Shown piece after piece: positions 1-6,401 of a stretch of DNA of 6,401 nucleotides; positions within the stretch are counted from its first letter, which is position 1, and every line of letters begins with the position of its first letter. A program made the translations under genes and the position numbers. Source of the stretch: Tardiphaga sp. (lineage in GTDB: Bacteria; Pseudomonadota; Alphaproteobacteria; Rhizobiales; Xanthobacteraceae); the NCBI GenBank assembly GCA_014377915.1, contig JACMOT010000178.1, positions 1 through 6,401 on the forward strand, read 5' to 3'. The notes under the pieces are model-generated. The model had not been told where the DNA came from, searched no databases, and was given only the letters and a program-made list of their open reading frames with translations.

Positions 1-1
1 G

Positions 2-181
2 ATCGCGGAGCGCGTCTCTGTCGCGATGTCCGATGCCGGGACCGAAATCGAACGGCAGTCCATACCCAATTGGGCGGGTCCCAACCCGACCGGCGAACCT
101 GGCATCAAGCGCCCGCTGGAGCCGTGCCGATTGCCCGCTGATACATTACCAACGTCTCATGATCCGGCGCTGTCAGTGTAA
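2..181 (+). CDS. Possible 3' end of an unidentified upstream gene (partial)
   Basis: A frame is open from the window edge for 59 codons and stops with TAA at 179-181. Its third codon positions are mostly G or C over roughly the first 45 codons, as expected for coding DNA in this genome, and then become AT-richer near the end. The peptide (beginning IAERVSVAMSDAGTEIERQS and ending HDPALSV) has no motif I recognise. It does not show the winged-helix C-terminus (RGxGYRL-type) of an OmpR-class response regulator, which one might expect just before a histidine kinase. It could be the tail of a protein whose identifiable domains lie upstream, or noncoding DNA that happens to stay open. A second frame is also open through this stretch but has weaker G/C bias at third positions. 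Confidence 0.35.
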   Translation: MAERVSVAMSDAGTEIERQSIPNWAGPNPTGEPGIKRPLEPCRLPADTLPTSHDPALSV

Positions 182-199
182 GCTGGCGGCTGCTAGGAT
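170..199 (+). promoter_or_regulatory. Weak candidate promoter for the histidine kinase-glnE unit
   Basis: CTGTCA at 170-175 matches 4 of 6 bases of the sigma-70 -35 consensus. TAGGAT at 194-199 matches 4 of 6 bases of the -10 consensus, with an 18-bp spacer. It lies 49 bp before the GTG start of the kinase. Matches this weak are expected by chance in several places, so only the position supports it. A 6-bp inverted repeat (GACCTG 200-205, CAGGTC 218-223) lies just downstream in the would-be leader. Confidence 0.2.
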
Positions 200-247
200 G
201 ACCTGAGATCGGCGCGGCAGGTCGCGACGGTCGATGAGAGTTCATTC

Positions 248-1711
248 GTGACGGCCTTCGGCAAACTCATTCGCACCACCGCATTCCGCTTGACGCTGGC
301 CTATTTGCTGGTGTTCGCGCTGTTTGCCGCGTCGCTGCTGGGGTACTTTGCCTGGAATACCCACCGGTTGATCAACGAGCAGATCACCACCACCGTCGAT
401 GCCGAGATGAGCGAGCTCAGCGACCTGTTCGCGCGCCGCGGCCTGCGCGGTATCGTGTTCGCGATCGAGAACCGCGCGCTGCGCCCCGGCGCCAATCTTT
501 ATCTGATCACCACCCCGGTCGGCCAGTCGGTGGCCGGCAACGTCGCCTCGCTGGAGCCCGGCGTGATGGCCACCAGCGGCTGGTCGGAAACCGCCTATCG
601 CCGGCTCGACGATCAGGAAACCATGAACCACCGCGCGCTGGTCCGGGTGTCGCAATTGAGCAGCGGCTTCCGGCTGCTGATCGGGCACGACCTCGAGGAA
701 CGACGCCGGCTGTTCGACATCGTCGCCAATGCCGCGCGATGGTCGGTGCTGATCGTCGTGGTGCTGGGACTGGGCGGTGGCATCTTCGTGGCGCGTCGTG
801 TGCTGCGCCGCATCGATGCCATGACCGGCACCACCCAGCGCATCATGGCCGGCGATCTCTCTGGCCGGCTACCGGTCGGCCGTTCCGGCGACGAGCTCGA
901 TCGCCTCGCCGAAAATCTCAACGCCATGCTGGAGCGCATCGAGGCGCTGATGACCGGGCTGAAGGAAGTCTCCGACAATATTGCCCATGATCTGAAGACG
1001 CCGCTGACGCGCCTGCGTAACCGCGCCGAGGAGGCGCTGGCCAAGTCCGGCAACGAGACCGAATACCGTGTCGCGCTGGAGCGGACCATCGAGGAATCCG
1101 ACGGGCTGATCCGCACCTTCAATGCGTTGCTGATGATCGCGCGCGCCGAATCCGGCCAGGCGCGCGGCAATATGGATGATTTCGATGCCGCCGAGGTCGC
1201 GCATGGTATCCACGAACTCTACGAGCCGTTGGCCGAGGACAGCGGCCTGGCGCTGCGCGTGCGCTCCACCCCGGCGCGGCTGCATGGCAATCGCGAACTG
1301 ATCAGCCAGGCGCTGGCCAATCTGGTGGAGAACGCCATCAAATATGGCCGGCCGCCGACGGCGCAGCCGCTCGGCGCGGATGCGGTGGCCGGGCTTGGCG
1401 GCCATGAAATCCTGATCGAAGCCCAGCCGGATGGCGGTCGCGTGCTGCTCAGTGTCACCGACCATGGACCGGGTATTCCTGAAGCCGACCGCAAGCACGC
1501 CATCGAGCGCTTTGTTCGCCTCGAGGCGAGCCGCACCCAGCCCGGCTCCGGTTTAGGGCTCAGCCTGGCGTCGGCGGTGGCGACGTTGCATGGCGGCGTG
1601 CTGACGCTGGGTGACAGCCATCCCGGCCTGCGTGCGACCTTGTCGCTGCCGGCCGTAGCCGGCGAAGCTCTTGCGGTTCAAACGTCGAATGTGCCACAGA
1701 AGTCGGCATGA
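248..1711 (+). CDS. Membrane-bound sensor histidine kinase with HAMP domain
   Basis: This 487-residue protein is a classical two-component sensor kinase of the inner membrane. A basic N-terminus precedes a first membrane helix at about residues 14-36, then a periplasmic sensing region of about 125 residues with no recognisable ligand fold, then a second membrane helix at about 164-182. A HAMP linker follows (about 183-236). The dimerisation/phosphoacceptor helix carries the H-box IAHDLKTPLTRLR, with H247 the likely phosphorylated histidine. The ATPase domain has an N-box (LANLVENAIKY, N358 and N362), a G1 box (DHGPGI, D405), an F-box (ERFVR) and a G2 box (GSGLGL, 433-438). About 20 Gly/Ala-rich residues sit between the N-box and G1. 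The start is GTG, with GAGAG (236-240) 7 nt upstream as a plausible ribosome site. Its stop overlaps the glnE start. No partner response regulator is visible in the window, so signal and target are unknown. Confidence 0.93.
   Translation: MTAFGKLIRTTAFRLTLAYLLVFALFAASLLGYFAWNTHRLINEQITTTVDAEMSELSDLFARRGLRGIVFAIENRALRPGANLYLITTPVGQSVAGNVASLEPGVMATSGWSETAYRRLDDQETMNHRALVRVSQLSSGFRLLIGHDLEERRRLFDIVANAARWSVLIVVVLGLGGGIFVARRVLRRIDAMTGTTQRIMAGDLSGRLPVGRSGDELDRLAENLNAMLERIEALMTGLKEVSDNIAHDLKTPLTRLRNRAEEALAKSGNETEYRVALERTIEESDGLIRTFNALLMIARAESGQARGNMDDFDAAEVAHGIHELYEPLAEDSGLALRVRSTPARLHGNRELISQALANLVENAIKYGRPPTAQPLGADAVAGLGGHEILIEAQPDGGRVLLSVTDHGPGIPEADRKHAIERFVRLEASRTQPGSGLGLSLASAVATLHGGVLTLGDSHPGLRATLSLPAVAGEALAVQTSNVPQKSA
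1698..1711 (+). promoter_or_regulatory. ATGA stop/start overlap coupling the kinase to glnE
   Basis: The sequence ATGA at 1708-1711 contains both the glnE start codon (1708-1710) and the kinase stop codon (1709-1711). AGAAG at 1698-1702, inside the kinase coding end, sits 5 nt before the ATG and can act as a modest Shine-Dalgarno site. Such 4-bp overlaps usually mean that terminating ribosomes re-initiate on the next gene, so the two genes should be made from one mRNA and translated in step. Confidence 0.75.
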
Positions 1712-4671
1712 CCTCATCCGCGACCGGCGCGGACCAGTTCCATCTGGCCGCGCAATTTGTCAGCGGACCGCGGACCTTCGCGCCGGCTGATGCCACGCAA
1801 CGGCTGGCGGACTGGCTCACCGAGCTTGCGCCGGAACAGGCCAGAGCCGTTCGCGCAATAGTTGATGAATCGCCTTATGCCAGCGCAATTCTGCTCGGGA
1901 TAGCAGAGGCTTCGCCCTATCTGTTCGAGCTGATCCGAGGCGATCCGAGGCACGCGCTGCGGCTATTGCGCTGCGATCCCGACGCCCATCTCGCCGCGCT
2001 GATCGAACGCACGGCGCTCAATGTCTCCGCCGCCGGCGGCGATCCCGACGTGATGCATCTGCTGCGGCGGATGAAGGCCGAGGCGGCGCTGCTGATCGCG
2101 CTGTGCGACATCGGCGGCGTCTGGTCGGTAATGCGGGTGACGCAGGCGCTGACCGACCTCGCCGTGGCCGCGGTGCAGATGACGCTGCGCTATTTGCTGC
2201 GGCAGGAAGTCGTCCGTGGCCGATTGGTGCCGCAGGACATCGAAAATCCCGAGATCGGCAGCGGGCTGATCGTGCTGGCGATGGGCAAGATGGGCGCCGG
2301 CGAGCTGAACTATTCCAGCGATATCGACCTGATCGTGTTCTACGACCTCGAAGCGCATGCGCTGGCCGCCGATGCCGAGCCGCAATCGGTGTTCGTGCGC
2401 GTGGCGCAGGGGCTGTCCCGGCTGCTGCAGCAACGCACCGGCGACGGCTATGTGTTTCGCGTCGATCTGCGGCTGCGGCCCGATCCGGCCTCGACGCCGG
2501 TGGCGATCTCGACCGCCTCGGCGCTGCATTATTATGCCCGTGAGGGCCGTACCTGGGAGCGGGCGGCGATGATCAAGGCGCGGGTCTGCGCCGGTGACGC
2601 CCGGGCCGGCGCCGCGCTGCTGGCGGAGATCGCGCCGTTCGTGTGGCGCAAGCATCTGGATTTTGCGGCGCTGGCCGACGTCCACGACATGAAGCGGCAG
2701 ATGCAGACATTTCGTGGCCAGACCGACATCGCGGTCGAGGGGCACAACGTCAAGGTCGGCCGCGGCGGCATTCGCGAGATCGAGTTCTTCGCGCAGACCC
2801 AGCAATTGATCGCCGGTGGCCGGCATCCCGAGCTAAGGGTGCGGCCGACGCTGGAGGCGTTGAACATCCTCGCCGCCAGCAACTGGATCACCTTTGCCGC
2901 GCGCGACGAGTTGACGGCGGCCTATCAGTTCCTGCGCCAGGTCGAGCACCGCCTGCAGATGGTCGCCGACGAACAGACCCATACGCTGCCGGACACCGTC
3001 GAGGCCATGGAGCGCTTCGCGCGCTTCCTCGGCTATGACAGCCGCGCGTCGTTTGCGCGCGATCTGCTGGCGCACCTCGCTTGTGTGCAGGGCCATTATG
3101 CCCGGCTGTTCGAGGGCGATCCGGCTGGCAATGTGCAATTGCCGGCGGTGAATTACAGCGCCGGCGGGGCTGACCCGCGGCTGCTCGAGCATTTTTCAAG
3201 GCTCGGTTTCCGCAAGGCCCTGATGGTGGCCGAAACCGTGAAGCAGTGGATGGCCGGCGAATACCGCGTATTGCGGGTCGAGTCGACGCGGCAGGCCTTC
3301 CTGCAATTCGTACCGGCGCTGATCGCGGGGCTGGCGCAGGCCGAGGAACCCGATAATGCCGTGATCGCCTTCGACCGCTTCCTGCAGGCGCTGCAGCGCG
3401 GCGGCCGGCTGATCTCGCTGCTCAGCCAGAACCGCGAGCTGGTGGCGCTGGTCGCTTTGGTGCTGGGCGCCGCGCCGCGGCTCGGCGACATGCTGGCGCG
3501 GCAACCGCAGATCATGGACGGGCTGATCGATCCGCGCTTCTTCGGTGCGATGCCGGACCAGCGCGAATTGTCGCTGCGGCTGGCAGCGACGCTGCAGGAC
3601 GCCAATTCCTATGAGGAATTCCTCGACCGCCTGCGGCTGTTCGGGCAGGAGAGCCTGTTCCTGATCGGCACCCGCATCCTGTCCGGCACCGTCACCGCGC
3701 CGCAGGCCAGCCTGGCCTTCGCCGACGTCGCCGAGGGCATCGCGCATACGCTGCACGGCCTCGTGGTCGAGCAGTTCGCCAGCCAGCACGGCCGCATCAA
3801 GGGCCAGCAGACCGCGATCCTGGCGATGGGCCGGCTCGGCAGCCGCGAGATGACGGCGTCGTCCGATCTCGATCTGATCCTGATCTATGATTTCGATTCC
3901 GAGGCGCCGGATTCCGACGGCGCGCGGCCGCTGCACGGCTCGCAATATTTCGCGCGGCTGACGCAGCGCTTGATCAGCGCGTTCCGGATCCGTACCAATT
4001 ACGGCGTGCTCTACGATGTTGACATGCGGCTGCGGCCGTCCGGCGGCGCCGGGCCGCTGGCGTCACGGATCGATGCCTTTGCCGAATATCAGGACAACGA
4101 GGCCTGGACCTGGGAGCACATGGCGTTGACACGGGCGCGGGTGATCTCGGCCCCTCCGCAATTCCGCGCGCGGATCGAACGCGTCATTCACGGCGTGCTG
4201 ACCCGGCCGCGCGATTCCGCCGTGATCGCCAGCGACGTCGCCGAGATGCGCCATGCCATCGCGCTGGAAAAAGGCGAGGCGGATATCTGGGAACTCAAAC
4301 ATGCCGCCGGCGGCATGGTCGATATTGAATTCATCGCGCAATATCTGCAACTGGTGCATGCCGCCGACCGGCCCGATATTCTCGGCGTCAGCACCCAGCA
4401 GGTGCTGGAGAATGCTGCAAAGCTCGGCCTGCTGTCGCCGGCGGATGCCGATGTGCTGCGCCCGGCGGCGCGGCTGTATCACGACCTCACGCAAATCCTT
4501 CGTCTCTGCGTCAGCAGCTCCTTCAAGCCGGATACGGCCGGTGCCGACCTGCTGCGGATCATGACCCGCGCCGGCGACGCGCCGGATTTCTCCGCCCTGG
4601 AAGCCCGCGTGCGGGAAACTCAGCTTGAGGTCCGCCGCGTGTTTCGTTTGCTGATCGAGGGCGTATCCTGA
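1708..4671 (+). CDS. glnE: Bifunctional glutamine synthetase adenylyltransferase/adenylyl-removing enzyme
   Basis: GlnE attaches AMP to, and removes it from, a tyrosine on each glutamine synthetase subunit, switching the enzyme off and on with nitrogen supply; in the family it is controlled by PII proteins and glutamine. The 987 residues fit the usual two-domain size (E. coli about 945). Both nucleotidyltransferase halves are visible. The N-terminal, de-adenylylating half has MGKMGAGELNYSSDIDL with D205 and D207, and a third Asp in VDLRLRPDP (D253). The C-terminal, adenylylating half has MGRLGSREMTASSDLDL with D720 and D722, and VDMRLRPSG (D772). Each half is followed by a helical domain marked by matching motifs, GGIREIEF (353-360) and GGMVDIEF (869-876). 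All metal-binding aspartates are present and the frame is unbroken, so it should be functional in both directions. It is coupled to the upstream kinase by a 4-bp overlap. Codons about 45-75 are a little AT-richer (including ATA) than the rest. Confidence 0.98.
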   Translation: MTSSATGADQFHLAAQFVSGPRTFAPADATQRLADWLTELAPEQARAVRAIVDESPYASAILLGIAEASPYLFELIRGDPRHALRLLRCDPDAHLAALIERTALNVSAAGGDPDVMHLLRRMKAEAALLIALCDIGGVWSVMRVTQALTDLAVAAVQMTLRYLLRQEVVRGRLVPQDIENPEIGSGLIVLAMGKMGAGELNYSSDIDLIVFYDLEAHALAADAEPQSVFVRVAQGLSRLLQQRTGDGYVFRVDLRLRPDPASTPVAISTASALHYYAREGRTWERAAMIKARVCAGDARAGAALLAEIAPFVWRKHLDFAALADVHDMKRQMQTFRGQTDIAVEGHNVKVGRGGIREIEFFAQTQQLIAGGRHPELRVRPTLEALNILAASNWITFAARDELTAAYQFLRQVEHRLQMVADEQTHTLPDTVEAMERFARFLGYDSRASFARDLLAHLACVQGHYARLFEGDPAGNVQLPAVNYSAGGADPRLLEHFSRLGFRKALMVAETVKQWMAGEYRVLRVESTRQAFLQFVPALIAGLAQAEEPDNAVIAFDRFLQALQRGGRLISLLSQNRELVALVALVLGAAPRLGDMLARQPQIMDGLIDPRFFGAMPDQRELSLRLAATLQDANSYEEFLDRLRLFGQESLFLIGTRILSGTVTAPQASLAFADVAEGIAHTLHGLVVEQFASQHGRIKGQQTAILAMGRLGSREMTASSDLDLILIYDFDSEAPDSDGARPLHGSQYFARLTQRLISAFRIRTNYGVLYDVDMRLRPSGGAGPLASRIDAFAEYQDNEAWTWEHMALTRARVISAPPQFRARIERVIHGVLTRPRDSAVIASDVAEMRHAIALEKGEADIWELKHAAGGMVDIEFIAQYLQLVHAADRPDILGVSTQQVLENAAKLGLLSPADADVLRPAARLYHDLTQILRLCVSSSFKPDTAGADLLRIMTRAGDAPDFSALEARVRETQLEVRRVFRLLIEGVS

Positions 4672-4688
4672 CGCCGCGTGTGTGCCGG

Positions 4689-4702
4689 ACGATGCGCATC
4701 GT
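4689..4702. promoter_or_regulatory. Perfect 14-bp palindrome, candidate operator upstream of cbiD
   Basis: ACGATGCGCATCGT is a perfect inverted repeat with no spacer, 18 bp after the glnE stop and about 48 bp before the preferred cbiD start. It lies where the -35 region would be if TATAGT (4717-4722) were a -10 box. It could bind a dimeric regulator, or form a short RNA hairpin (5-bp stem, GCGC loop) in a glnE readthrough transcript. No T-run follows, so it is not a standard intrinsic terminator. The palindrome is seen directly; a function is inference. Confidence 0.35.
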
Positions 4703-4716
4703 ACCGCGAAACCCGG

Positions 4717-4722
4717 TATAGT
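4717..4722 (+). promoter_or_regulatory. Candidate -10 box of a cbiD promoter
   Basis: TATAGT matches 5 of 6 bases of the sigma-70 -10 consensus and stands out in a G/C-rich gap. No convincing -35 hexamer lies 16-18 bp upstream; that space is occupied by the 14-bp palindrome, which would suit an activator- or repressor-controlled promoter. Transcription from it would start near 4729, about 20 nt before the preferred cbiD GTG. Readthrough from glnE is the alternative way to express cbiD. Confidence 0.3.
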
Positions 4723-4749
4723 GCCCGCCATGACGATGCGGATTCCGAT

Positions 4750-5859
4750 GTGAGCGATGACGATGTGGACATGCCGTTCGAGCGGCCGGAGCAGCCGCTG
4801 CGGCGTGGCTGGACCACGGGCAGTTGCGCCACCGCGGCGACCCGCGCGGCCTATGAAAGTCTGCTGACCGGCCTGTGCCCGGATTTTGTCGAGATCGAAC
4901 TGCCGAGCCATGCCCGCGTCGGTTTTGCCGTGGCGATCTCCGAGCAGAGCGACGGCGCCGCGATGGCGGGCGTGGTCAAGGATGCCGGCGACGACCCCGA
5001 CGTCACCCATGGCGCGCTGGTCAAGGCGACGGTGCGGCACGGCCGGCCGGGATCGGGCGTGGTGTTCATGGCGGGCGAGGGGGTCGGCACCGTCACCAAA
5101 CCCGGCCTGCCGCTGCCGCCCGGCGAGCCCGCGATCAATCCCGCGCCGCGTGAGATGATGCGCGAAGCCATTCGCGAGGTCACCGAACGCTTCGGCGGAT
5201 CGGGCGACGTGGTGGTGGAGATCTCGATTCCCGGCGGCGCGGCGATCGCCGAGAAGACGCTGAACGGCCGGCTCGGAATTCTCGGCGGGCTGTCGATCCT
5301 CGGCACCACCGGGATCGTGGTGCCGTATTCCTGCGCCGCCTGGATCCATTCGATCTATCGCGGCATCGATGTCGCGCGCGCCGGCGATCTCGGCCATATC
5401 GCCGGATCGACCGGATCGACCTCCGAGCTGGCCGTGCAACAATTGTACGGGCTTCCGGATTCCGCGCTGATCGACATGGGCGACTTCGTCGGCGGCATGC
5501 TGAAATATGCGCGGCGAAATCCGGTGCAGCGCATCACCATCGCCGGCGGCTTTGCGAAAATGACCAAGCTCGGGCAGGGGCTGCTCGACTTGCATTCGCG
5601 CGCCGGCAGCGTCGACATGACCTGGCTGTCAGCGTTGCTGCGCGACAATGGCGCGCCGGACGATCTGGTGCAGTTGAGCCGCGATGCCAATACCGCGTTG
5701 CTGGTGCTGCGCGAGGCGGAGCGGCGCGATGTTCCGGTCGGCGAGTTCGTCGCGCAGGTCGCGCTGCGGACGGCGGCGAAAGTCCTGAAGGGTTCGCAGA
5801 TCGCGCTCGACGTCGTCGTGTTCGACCGCGATGGCAAGATCGTGGGGCGGGCCGGGTAA
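4750..5859 (+). CDS. cbiD: Cobalt-precorrin-5B (C1)-methyltransferase
   Basis: CbiD uses S-adenosylmethionine to methylate C1 of the corrin ring during cobalamin synthesis, in the cytoplasm. From GTG 4750 the protein has 369 residues, the normal family size. Family signatures in order are LRRGWTTGSCATAAT near the N-terminus (17-31), the PGGAAIAEKTLNGRLGILGG stretch with GTTGIV following (161-190), TGSTSE (221-226), and an IAGGFAKMTKLGQGLLDLHSR region ending in HSR at 282-284. The frame is open further up, with a GTG at 4678. However, codons 4678-4749 have only about half G/C third positions against over 80% just after 4750, so that part looks noncoding. A weak GCGGA (4738-4742) lies 7 nt before GTG 4750; ATG 4771 is another possible start. 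It may be read from glnE or from its own promoter, and converges with cobM, another B12 gene. A 9-bp in-frame tandem repeat lies at 5404-5421. Confidence 0.93.
   Translation: MSDDDVDMPFERPEQPLRRGWTTGSCATAATRAAYESLLTGLCPDFVEIELPSHARVGFAVAISEQSDGAAMAGVVKDAGDDPDVTHGALVKATVRHGRPGSGVVFMAGEGVGTVTKPGLPLPPGEPAINPAPREMMREAIREVTERFGGSGDVVVEISIPGGAAIAEKTLNGRLGILGGLSILGTTGIVVPYSCAAWIHSIYRGIDVARAGDLGHIAGSTGSTSELAVQQLYGLPDSALIDMGDFVGGMLKYARRNPVQRITIAGGFAKMTKLGQGLLDLHSRAGSVDMTWLSALLRDNGAPDDLVQLSRDANTALLVLREAERRDVPVGEFVAQVALRTAAKVLKGSQIALDVVVFDRDGKIVGRAG
5404..5421 (+). repeat. In-frame 9-bp tandem duplication within cbiD
   Basis: GGATCGACC occurs twice in direct succession, coding Gly-Ser-Thr-Gly-Ser-Thr just before Ser-Glu. 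It falls in a conserved loop of CbiD that normally holds a single TGxxxE-like motif, so one copy may be a recent slippage duplication. It keeps the reading frame. Confidence 0.6.
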
Positions 5860-5880
5860 CGCCACCGTTACACCACCCCG
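5848..5880. terminator. Hairpin spanning both stop codons of convergent cbiD and cobM
   Basis: GTAACG (5856-5861) and CGTTAC (5866-5871) are perfect inverted repeats around a CCAC loop. They contain the TAA stop of cbiD (5857-5859) and the TAA stop of cobM on the other strand (5868-5870). An outer pair, CGGG (5848-5851) with CCCG (5877-5880), could extend the stem across an internal loop. No T-run follows on either strand, so this would be a weak or non-canonical bidirectional terminator, or merely a by-product of the two facing stop codons. Confidence 0.3.
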
Positions 5881-6401
5881 CCGCGGAAGCGCCTGCGATA
5901 ATCCGCGCTGTACAGCGCGCTGTCGCGGAAATTCCCCGTTCCCAGAACCTGGCCGACCAGGATCAGCGCGGTGCGTTCGATGGTCGTCGCAGCCGCCATT
6001 GCCGCGATCGTGCCCAATGTCCCGCGCAAAATCTGCTCGTCGGGCCAGCTGGCGCGGAACACGATGGCGACCGGGCAGTCGGCGCCATAGGCCGGCAGCA
6101 AATCAGCCACGACCTTGTCGATGACATGGATCGACAGATGGATCGCCAGCGTCGCGCCGGTGGCGGCAAACGCCGTCAGGGTTTCACCCGGTGGCATCGC
6201 CGAGGCGCGGCCGGAGGTGCGGGTCAGCACCAGCGATTGCGCCACTTCCGGCAGTGTCAGCTCTTTGGCCAAAGCGGCGGCGGCGGCGGCGAAAGCCGGC
6301 ACGCCCGGCGTCACCGTGTAGGCAATGCCGAGCGCGTCGAGCCGGCGCAATTGCTCGCCGAGCGCGCTCCAGATCGACAGGTCGCCGGAATGCAGCCGCG
6401 C
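5868..6401 (-). CDS. cobM: Precorrin-4 C11-methyltransferase, C-terminal part (5' end outside window)
   Basis: CobM transfers a methyl group from S-adenosylmethionine to C11 of precorrin-4 in cobalamin synthesis. The 177 residues here run open to the window edge; family members are about 255 residues, so roughly 75-80 N-terminal residues are missing. The tetrapyrrole methylase fold is clear: [16 protein letters not shown] at the start is the SGD loop of the family, followed by [18 protein letters not shown], the conserved [31 protein letters not shown], then [20 protein letters not shown] with the RASWPDE signature, and [11 protein letters not shown] near the end. An internal TTG at 6350 could be mistaken for the start, but the family motif continues upstream of it. 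CbiF, the cobalt-dependent counterpart, is homologous; the RASWPDE context and alphaproteobacterial setting favour the CobM name, though substrate cannot be proved from sequence. It faces cbiD with 8 bp between stops. Confidence 0.95.
   Translation of the reverse strand, partial: ARLHSGDLSIWSALGEQLRRLDALGIAYTVTPGVPAFAAAAAALAKELTLPEVAQSLVLTRTSGRASAMPPGETLTAFAATGATLAIHLSIHVIDKVVADLLPAYGADCPVAIVFRASWPDEQILRGTLGTIAAMAAATTIERTALILVGQVLGTGNFRDSALYSADYRRRFRGGVV

Noticed and set aside
200..223. Inverted repeat GACCTG/CAGGTC with 12-nt loop as a terminator
   Set aside because: The stem is only 6 bp, the loop is long and no T-run follows; at most a weak leader structure before the kinase.
1932..1951. 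Tandem 10-bp repeat GATCCGAGGC in the early part of glnE
   Set aside because: A 10-bp duplication would shift the frame, yet the protein here (ELIRGDPRHALRLL) looks like a normal GlnE stretch, so chance similarity of Arg/Asp-Pro codons explains it.
1963..2826. Minus-strand open frame of 287 codons inside glnE
   Set aside because: Antisense to the conserved N-terminal GlnE catalytic region, with low-complexity His/Gln/Arg-rich composition typical of shadows.
4672..4749. Cobalamin riboswitch upstream of cbiD
   Set aside because: The gap is only 78 bp, far shorter than the roughly 200-nt element, and I see no B12-box-like core (GCCACTG) in it.
4678..4749. N-terminal extension of CbiD from GTG 4678
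   Set aside because: Only about half of its third codon positions are G/C against over 80% after 4750, it contains the palindrome and -10-like box, and the family does not need these residues.
4063..5595. Long minus-strand open frame of 510 codons across glnE and cbiD
   Set aside because: It is antisense to two genes with clear family motifs, spans their junction, is rich in His, Arg, Gly and Gln as expected of a high-GC shadow frame, and has no recognisable domain.
5868..6350. CobM starting at the internal TTG 6350
   Set aside because: The conserved RLHSGD loop of the methylase family is encoded upstream of this codon in the same frame, so the gene extends past the window edge.

Overview
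The window looks like ordinary chromosomal DNA from a high-GC alphaproteobacterium. The codons are strongly G/C-ending, and the protein sequences and gene order resemble the Bradyrhizobium/Rhodopseudomonas group (Nitrobacteraceae). That placement rests on family knowledge and the look of the proteins, not on a search. I see no mobile element, CRISPR array, tRNA, rRNA or prophage.

Layout. Positions 1-181 hold an open frame that may be the tail of an unidentified upstream gene. After a short gap comes a membrane-bound sensor histidine kinase (248-1711, GTG start). Its stop overlaps by 4 bp the start of glnE (1708-4671), the bifunctional adenylyltransferase/adenylyl-removing enzyme of glutamine synthetase. 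A 78-bp gap (4672-4749) follows, with a perfect 14-bp palindrome and a possible -10 box. Next is cbiD (about 4750-5859), cobalt-precorrin-5B C1-methyltransferase. Convergent to it, with 8 bp between the stop codons, is the 3' part of cobM (5868 to beyond 6401, minus strand), precorrin-4 C11-methyltransferase; its N-terminus lies outside the window.

How the genes work together. The histidine kinase and glnE appear co-transcribed and translationally coupled. GlnE adjusts glutamine synthetase activity to nitrogen status; the signal sensed by the kinase is not evident, and no partner response regulator is seen in the window. cbiD and cobM encode two SAM-dependent methyltransferases acting at consecutive stages of corrin-ring assembly for cobalamin, so the right end is the edge of a B12 biosynthesis locus. 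The combination of a CbiD-type and a CobM-type enzyme suggests a hybrid pathway.

No undescribed system is evident. The observations most worth a second look are the palindrome and start region upstream of cbiD, the kinase-glnE coupling, and the mixed B12 enzyme set.
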